From Siderastrea radians (lineage: Eukaryota; Cnidaria; Anthozoa; Scleractinia; Rhizangiidae), in NCBI GenBank assembly GCA_964017195.1, contig OZ024898.1, positions 310,001-374,000 of the forward strand: 64,000 nt of DNA, read 5' to 3'. Below, piece by piece: positions 58,401 to 64,000 of the stretch. A program made the position numbers and the translations under genes. Within the stretch, counting starts at the first letter, position 1. Each line of letters begins with the position of its first letter. Under the pieces are notes generated by a model, which saw only the letters and a list, made by a program, of their open reading frames with translations, ran no database searches and had not been told where the DNA came from.

Positions 58401-61400
58401 CCCAAAAGTTATTTATCTATTTTTTTTTATAAAACTCACATGAGACAACCACACCTTCACTCATTAGTGAATTTAAAAGCAGATGGTTCTGTTGTTTTTC
58501 TATGTCAAGTTTGTTAGTCCTCAAGTCCTCAGCTTCTACATTCGGGCTTTTGAGAGACCAACTTGGTGGAGTACAGTGATGTTTTGAAGGGAGAGAGTGT
58601 GATCCCTTTATTTATGCATTGAAAACTGCAGATAAGTGATGGGATCAGTATTAAAAGGTCCCTTCTGAGAGCAAATCTGTCAAGTGGGAGCATGGAATTG
58701 GTTTCTTATTTAATATGATTGTGGTTTGGTCAGAAGGGTTTAGAATCATTAAGTGTAACTGATAGCCGATAATTTAGCAGGCTAAATTATAACATCACTT
58801 AATGCGATTTGTTTTGTGAACGATATTGTCCTGCTAGGAACAACTGTGTTAGTTCATGGAGATGCTGGGGCAGATGCAACACTTCAAGTGACTTCTTTAG
58901 TGCAGGTTTTGCTTGATCCTCTTTGCAGAACAACCAAAGGGTAAGGATTACACAGTCTGAACACACAACCAAAGAGTAATGATTATACAGTGTCAGTCTG
59001 AACCCACAACCAAAGGGTGAGGATTATACAGTCTGAACACACAACCAAAGGGTAACGATTATACAATTTGAACACACAACCAAAGGGTTAGGATTACACA
59101 GTCTGAACACACAACCAAAGGGTAAGGATTATACAGTCTAAACCCAAGGCCAAAGAGTAAGGATTATACAGTCTGAACACACAACCAAAGAGTAAGGATT
59201 ATACAGTCTGAACACACAACCAAAGGGTAAGGATTATACAGTCTAAACCCACAACCAAAGGGTTAGGATTATACAGTCTGAACCCACAATCAAAGAGTAA
59301 GGAGTATATAGTCTAAACCCACAACCAAAGAGTAATGATTATACAGTCTGAACCCACAATCAAAGGGTAATGATTACACAGTCTGAACACACAACCAAAG
59401 AGTAAGGATTAGACAGTCTGAACCCACAACCAAAGGGTAAGGATTATACAGTCTGAACACACAACCAAAGAGTGTGGGATAAATAGTTACACTCTGTATC
59501 CACTTGAGAAATTCGGTGTTTCCTTGTGATATCGCTCTCCTTCTTCACTCTCTCTGATTCTCCCATTTTTCTGTGGAAAGTTCTATTTCGTGGTCTCTTA
59601 TCGAGAAATTTTTGCATGATTGAAGCATTGAATGGGCGTATATCTTTTGGTTTTACTGTTTGTTTGTTTTCTGTGAACCAAACAACTTTCATCAAGGAAA
59701 TTTCACTTTATTTTTCATATAAGCATATTTTCCCTTGTGTAGTTTGCTCTTCCTTGCTTGATTAATGTTTGCTTATTAGTATCTACAATCCTTGTACCCA
59801 GGTTTGAGGGCTTGATCGACAGGGAATGGCTGCGCGGTGGCCATCCGTTTGCGGAGCGCTGTGTAAAAGTGGGCGTGTCCCCAGCAAGATACAGAGGGCA
59901 GGGTTCAGTGTTTCTCCTTTTCCTTGACTGTGTTTGGCAGGCAAGTAGATAACCCTTTACTCTCGAGTTCAGTCGCATTTATCATAGTCATGATAAATAC
60001 TTCCTCCATCACACCTAAACTTAAGGAGGCTCGCAACAGTTTTTTTGGCCTTGGAGTGTATCTTTTGAAGTCAAAATTTCGCATAGAAGATAAACTTCGA
60101 TTTCCTTGATGCTACACCACCTTTTCAACATATGATCAAAGTTTATTTTCTCGCTGGTTTCCTAGCAACAGCTGTCACCATAGCAACGGTAATGGACAAC
60201 CCCTCATTTTAAATAATGTCGAATATCTCGAAAAGTAGTCAGACACTTTATGACGAAACTTGAACTATTTGAACTACTCAACCTACTTAATTTGTATGCG
60301 AAATTAGGGGAAAATCTGTAAGAGCGTTTTCATGTAAATCATGATTCATTTTTTACGGGCTGATTTTGGTCATTCCTGCAATTTTCTCCAATATTTCAAG
60401 AAAGATTAATTTTAACACTTTCCCTTTTCAGTTGAAGGATCTTTTATGATATCAAAACATTCTTAATGTGCATTGAGCTTTCTAGGTGGCTGCGATTTTC
60501 AGATATTTGTATTTAAAAACTGCTAAAATGCAGCACAAATCAGCCAAAAAGTTCGTAATTTGCATAATTAGAAATATTTCTCAATTGCCCTGACAGATTT
60601 TTCTCTTAAATTGATTGCTGTTAGAATAATAATTCTTTTTGATGTTCCAGTGAGTTTTAAGCTGAATAAACATTTCTGTTATTAGATAAGAAGGCTGAAT
60701 CTCGGTCAAGTTTCAGTCGTTATTAACTTTCAACGAGCAACAGTTTTATTTTGTTTTTCCTGGTCTATTTCACGGTTATTCACGTGCAATTAATATTTAT
60801 ACACGCTGGGCTTGTGTCCTCTCGTGCGCTTATAATTCCTTCTCCTAATAAAAAATATATATCTTCGTCTTCTGAACTTGTTTCTCTTCATTTTTCGACC
60901 CCAGTGTAATTAAGTCCGTAATTAAAAATGCTAAAACGTCAGTCAGTATTTGAAGAGTAATGGAAAAGAGTCTCCAGGAAGAAGTTCAGAAGACGAAACT
61001 TTTTTATTATTATGAGAAGGAATAATAAATGCACGAGAGGACACAAGCGCAGCATGTATAAATATTCATTGCATGTGAATAACCGTGAAATAGACCAGGA
61101 AAAACAAAATAAAACTGTTGCTCGTTGAAAGTTAATAACGACTGAAACTTGACCGAGATTCAGCCTTCTTATCTAATAACAGAAATGTTTATTCAGCCTA
61201 AAACTCACTGGAACATCGAAAAGAATTATTATTCTAACGGCAGTCAGTTTAAGAGAGAAAAGTGTAAGGGCAATTGAGAAATATTTCTATTTATGCAGAT
61301 TCCGAACTTTTTGGCTGATTTGTGCTGCATTTTAGCAGTTTTTAAATATAAATATCTTAAGTTCGCAGCCACCTAGGAAGCTCAATGTACATTAAGAATG

Positions 61401-63996
61401 TTTTGATATCATAAAAGATCCTTCAACTGAAAAGGGAAAGTGTTAAGTTTTATCTGTCTTGAAATATTGGAGAAAATTGCAGGAATGACCAAAATCAGCC
61501 CGTAAAAAATGAATCATGATTTACAGGAAAACGCTCTTACAGATTTTCCCCTAATTTCGCATACAAGTTGTGTAGGTTGAGTAGTTCAAATAGTTCAAGT
61601 TTCGTCATAAAGTGTCAGACTAGTTTTCGAGATATTCGACATTATTTAAAATGAGGGGTTGTCCATTACCGTTGCTATCGTGACAGCTGTTGCTAGGAAA
61701 CCAGCGAGAAAATAAACTTTGATCATATGTTGAAAAGGTGGTGTAGTATCAAGGAAATCGAAGTTTATCTTCTATGCGAAATTTTGACTTCAAAAGATGC
61801 ACTCCAAGGCCAAAAAAACTGTTGCGAGCCTCCTTAAAACGTGCAAAGGTTTCCTTCCTGTCCATTGTATGCTGATGACATATAGGGGAACAGAATGGTA
61901 AAATTTGATATCTACTCGCCGCGAAACCGAGATAACGGAGATATATTTCTTGTTAGCTTTGCTTTCCTGCCAAATCAGAGCCGGAGACTCAGCAGTGAAA
62001 AATTTCGAGGCGAGAAAGTGCAGAAACTATTTCAAAAGCTCAAATCGAACTTCTTTTTCCGACCGATGCCGTTTCATACTAAACTAGAACAATAATTATC
62101 AGACCCCGAGATCCAAGATTCAAACTGTAAGATTCCGAGAGCACCAGATTCCGAGACTCTAGTTTTAAAATTTGAGATTTTGAGAATCCATTAAAATTTG
62201 GCGAGAGACATCAGTTTGGATACATCAATCTAACCCCCCCCCCCCCCCCCTATAAGTCTTACGTGGTTGTTGAAAAAGCTGATTAAATGTAATTCGTGGT
62301 TAAAAGTTAACCGAGGTTTTTGTTTTGCTATCAGCCGATGCATTGTGAAAAAGTCGAAGGCAAAATTTAGGACAAGGAAATTAACCGGCAGGAATCCATA
62401 TTTTCCGCTTACAGTTGTTGGTTATGTGGTTTAATCCTGCGCTAATGTAGATATGGAGTTTACCATTTACAGCCCAGACTCTACATTTTAACTTCTTTCC
62501 CTTCTATTTCCTCTGCAGATTTATCAGCAGTTCCCATGCTCCTTCGAATTTAATGATCGTTTTCTCATCACACTGTTTGAGCATGCGTACTCTTCACAGT
62601 TTGGTATGTATAGCGCGATCCATAATCTGATTTCCTTATTGGCATAAATTTATCAAAAATTAATGTGGTTTAGCAAACTTAGAGGTAAGATGAATTGATA
62701 TCGACTGTAATTGCAGCAAATACGAGAAGAATTCATTGAATATGGAATAAAACATTTTCTTTTGCAAAATGTCAAATTCATAGACGGTATGATTGCAACT
62801 TTTGAATGCATTGTTTGAGGCAAGCTTCGACCCGTTTTTTATTTTATCAAACTTGACACTATACAATGTAACTTAATTTTGGACGGGTTTCTTTGTCGAG
62901 TAAATTTCAAAGTGCAAGGTTTAGACAATGACGTCGGTCTCAACCTGATCAAACGATGGTTTGATACCTGATTCCAATTCGATTCGATGCTAAGTATCGA
63001 TGCCTTCCAAGCGTACCATAATAGTAATGTCATCGAATATTTGGTATCGACGTCAGCCGGTCGTGAATTTGTCACTACCATTTTGTAGACGTTTGACGAG
63101 GTACTTTTGTGTTTTGTCTTGTAGGGACGTTTTTATGTAACAATGAAGCGGAACGGCAAGCGGCGAAGCTGAAAACTAAGACAATATCTCTGTGGTAGGT
63201 TGGGTAATTTCACCAGGTATTTGTTTTCTTTGAAGGGCCGACAAAACAATTTTTCCCTTGAATTTAAGTAGATGTCTGCCAGACGAAAGTGCTTCATTTA
63301 GACTGGGCAAGGAAGGGGCACAGATATTAGTGACTGTTTTTTTTGTTGAGCTGTGGGCAGCTCCTCTTTTCTATCAGGGATAGGGAGAAGCGAAGCTTTC
63401 ACGGACGAACGCACGAACGCACGCACGCACTCATGCACGTGCTCGCACGCACACACGCTCGCTTGTTTTTCTTATCGCTCGTCTTTCCCTGAAAAGAAAG
63501 ATGAGCTGATTTGAGCCTGTTTCCTACCCTTTTTCGCAGGTCGTACCTTAACCAGCCAGATATTCTCAAGCCGCTGCTAAACCCGATGTATGAACCAAAC
63601 AACTCTGTCCTCTGGCCATCTGTAGCATCACAAAGCCTCGTAAGTCGCTGGAGTTGATTAGACGTCAATTACCATTAAATTGTATTACTTTTGTCTTTGT
63701 TCCTTAGCTTATCCCAAAGAATCCAATTTCACATGACAAAAATAATTTCAGTGTATTACCAAACACGCAGGTGACTAGCGTGATTTGTATCATTAGCAGT
63801 GCACGCGACCCGATGGGAGACTCAGTCATCATCTCCCTCATATTAAACAAATTTTTCTCATCTCGTAGGTATTATGGCCTGGCTTATTTCTTAAATGGAG
63901 AGAATGCAACAAAAACGAAGATATTTTATGGGAAGAAGTACGCAGAATACAAGAGATTAACACAGACTTGAAGAGCAAAGCGATTTCTCTGAGAAG
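52469..63996 (+). CDS. MTMR9: MTMR9-like myotubularin pseudophosphatase, 3' end beyond the window
   Basis: Thirteen exons: 52469-52615, 54098-54257, 55085-55236, 55327-55455, 55669-55828, 57027-57131, 57931-58056, 58838-58940, 59802-59940, 62519-62603, 63125-63194, 63540-63639 and 63869-63996. They give 534 residues so far (human MTMR9 is 549). The order is an N-terminal PH-GRAM domain (LEGTLCVTGHHLIFSTRTD), then the myotubularin domain (FRQSGRFPVLSYYHKKNG, LRCGQPLT, VIVDTRS, HYPQWKRVYQNIERY, WLSKLESSSWLDYV, FLDCVWQ, FPCSFEFNDRFLITLFEHAYSSQFG). The usual CX5R loop is replaced by VHGDAGADAT, lacking the catalytic Cys and Arg, as in MTMR9. MTMR9 is inactive itself but binds and stimulates MTMR6/7/8, which hydrolyse PI3P and PI(3,5)P2. 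Intron 9 uses a GC donor. The last codons could end at TAA (63998-64000) or splice at 63997; the MTMR9 pattern favours continuation. Confidence 0.9.
52786..53034. mobile_element. 243-bp MITE in intron 1 of the MTMR9-like gene
   Basis: GGGCCATTCCATTTAATGTC from 52789 and its reverse complement ending at 53031 form terminal inverted repeats of about 40 bp, with C-rich/G-rich continuations and (A)CCCTCAATAGGGG. AAT flanks both sides. The interior has further mirrored CTGAGGGGG motifs. Confidence 0.8.
53035..54097. other. Rest of intron 1 of the MTMR9-like gene
   Basis: Holds a G-rich block at about 53209-53250 (GGGGGAAGGAGGGGTGGGG and more) that could form a quadruplex, followed by a pyrimidine-rich stretch at 53380-53490. 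No exon or element ends were recognised otherwise. Confidence 0.5.
54550..54761. mobile_element. 204-bp TTAA-flanked MITE in intron 2 of the MTMR9-like gene
   Basis: TTAA at 54550-54553 and 54758-54761 flanks CCCTCTCACTCCCAGAGTC and, in reverse complement, CCCTTTCACTCCCAAGAC. The interior holds a copy of the TCTGTGGATGAAATCC / ACCATTCAAATGAAA / AGCAGTACTTTC repeat found in tandem at 18560-19100 and 40320-40580, which shows where those arrays came from. Confidence 0.8.
55859..55989. mobile_element. 131-bp palindromic MITE in intron 5 of the MTMR9-like gene
   Basis: ATGTTGTGGTTCAATTTCAT at 55859 and its reverse complement ending at 55989 open arms of about 50 bp (CCTTGGTTT, ATTTTCCTTTGTTT on both sides) around ACTCATTATCCTGCATTACC. 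It begins only 30 bp past the exon 5 donor. Confidence 0.85.
56264..56716. mobile_element. Tc1/pogo-like MITE in intron 5
   Basis: Tips CAGTGAAAACTGTATTGAGC and, reversed, CAGTGAAACCTGTATTAAGT. Several internal copies of the GTGTCCGCTTAATACAGGTT motif occur in both orientations. TA follows the right tip; the left flank reads GA, so the TA duplication is not intact. Confidence 0.7.
57132..57930. other. Intron 6 of the MTMR9-like gene
   Basis: AT-rich with an A-rich stretch at 57370-57440. No feature recognised. Confidence 0.5.
58211..58306. repeat. Short palindromic MITE of the GGATAG/CTATCC family
   Basis: A full-length imperfect palindrome: GGCCCCTGTTGTTCAAACAG ... TCCTTTGAAAAAACCGTGCC with CTATCCACTGGATAAATCAC at the centre. 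Same family as the pair at 34795-35097. It lies in intron 7. Confidence 0.85.
58930..59475 (+). repeat. 34-bp minisatellite grown from the exon 8 splice donor
   Basis: About 16 copies of ACAACCAAAGGGTAAGGATT-ATACAGTCTGAACAC. The first copy straddles the exon 8/intron 8 border (AACCAAAGG|GTAAGG at 58940). Four copies keep AAAGGGTAAGG exactly and most others have AAAGAGTAAGG or one-base variants. Confidence 0.92.
60021..61837. mobile_element. 1.8-kb near-perfect palindrome flanked by TTAA in intron 9
   Basis: TTAA at 60021-60024 and 61834-61837. The left arm (60025 to about 60885) and right arm (about 60977-61833) are reverse complements with only scattered differences, starting GGAGGCTCGCAACAGTTTTT. 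A spacer of about 90 bp separates them. Arms this similar imply a recent origin or gene conversion between arms. There is no coding capacity; it would need a piggyBac-type transposase in trans. Confidence 0.88.
62234..62250 (+). repeat. C17 homopolymer
   Basis: Seventeen consecutive C in intron 9, a likely assembly and length-variation spot. Confidence 0.95.
63404..63456 (+). repeat. CpG-rich (ACGC)/(ACGA) simple repeat
   Basis: GGACGAACGCACGAACGCAC continues into ACGCACGCACTCATGCACG and GCACGCACACACGC in intron 11 of the MTMR9-like gene. Confidence 0.85.
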
Positions 63997-64000
63997 GTAA

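Noticed and set aside
1..64000. tRNA, rRNA and snRNA genes
   Set aside because: None was recognised by eye on either strand; a covariance-model scan would be needed to exclude small RNAs.

Overview
The window looks like nuclear DNA of a marine invertebrate, most likely a cnidarian and probably a stony coral or other anthozoan. The inference rests on AT-rich sequence, small exons in GT-AG introns, metazoan gene families, and a very high density of short inverted-repeat elements of a kind common in anthozoan genomes. No bacterial-type operons, rRNA or CRISPR arrays were seen. Species cannot be fixed from sequence alone.

Layout. 1-3.3 kb: the 3' half of a decayed BEL/Pao LTR retrotransposon ending in its 3' LTR, apparently inserted into a minus-strand fragment that carries a 2A-like NPGP motif and a Cys-protease-like motif. 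3.9-8.7 kb: a gene-free nest of palindromic elements, including a foldback element with a perfect 9-bp target duplication and two 55-bp-unit minisatellites that are homologous but in opposite orientation. 11.2-22.6 kb (-): a six-exon gene for a multi-span membrane protein (MS4A/CD20-like architecture, Pro-rich tail with PPPY). Its introns hold a 5.8-kb foldback with a Tc1/mariner-like insertion inside one arm, and a hAT-like element. 22.9-24.3 kb: LINE fragments and microsatellites. 24.5-32.3 kb (+): a Mind-bomb-like gene (MIB-ZZ-MIB plus ankyrin repeats, no RING seen). 33.5-36.7 kb (-) and 41.4-45.3 kb (+): two head-to-head beta-1,3-glucuronyltransferase paralogues with the same four-exon structure. 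46.6-48.5 kb (+): an intronless FEM1 homologue. 51.1-52.3 kb (-): a UQCC2-like mitochondrial complex III assembly factor. 52.5-64 kb (+): an MTMR9-like myotubularin pseudophosphatase, divergent from UQCC2 across a 180-bp gap and running to the window edge.

The genes are unrelated housekeeping or signalling genes: ubiquitin signalling (MIB-like, FEM1), proteoglycan linker synthesis (two GlcAT genes), respiratory assembly (UQCC2) and phosphoinositide regulation (MTMR9). What stands out is the repeat landscape. Six inverted-repeat elements with different termini all end at TTAA (one side is TCAA in one case), the target used by piggyBac-type transposases, yet no transposase gene is visible. Other elements show target duplications fitting Mutator/Foldback (9 bp), hAT (7-8 bp) and Tc1/mariner (TA). 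One minisatellite appears to have grown from an exon/intron boundary and carries many copies of the splice donor.
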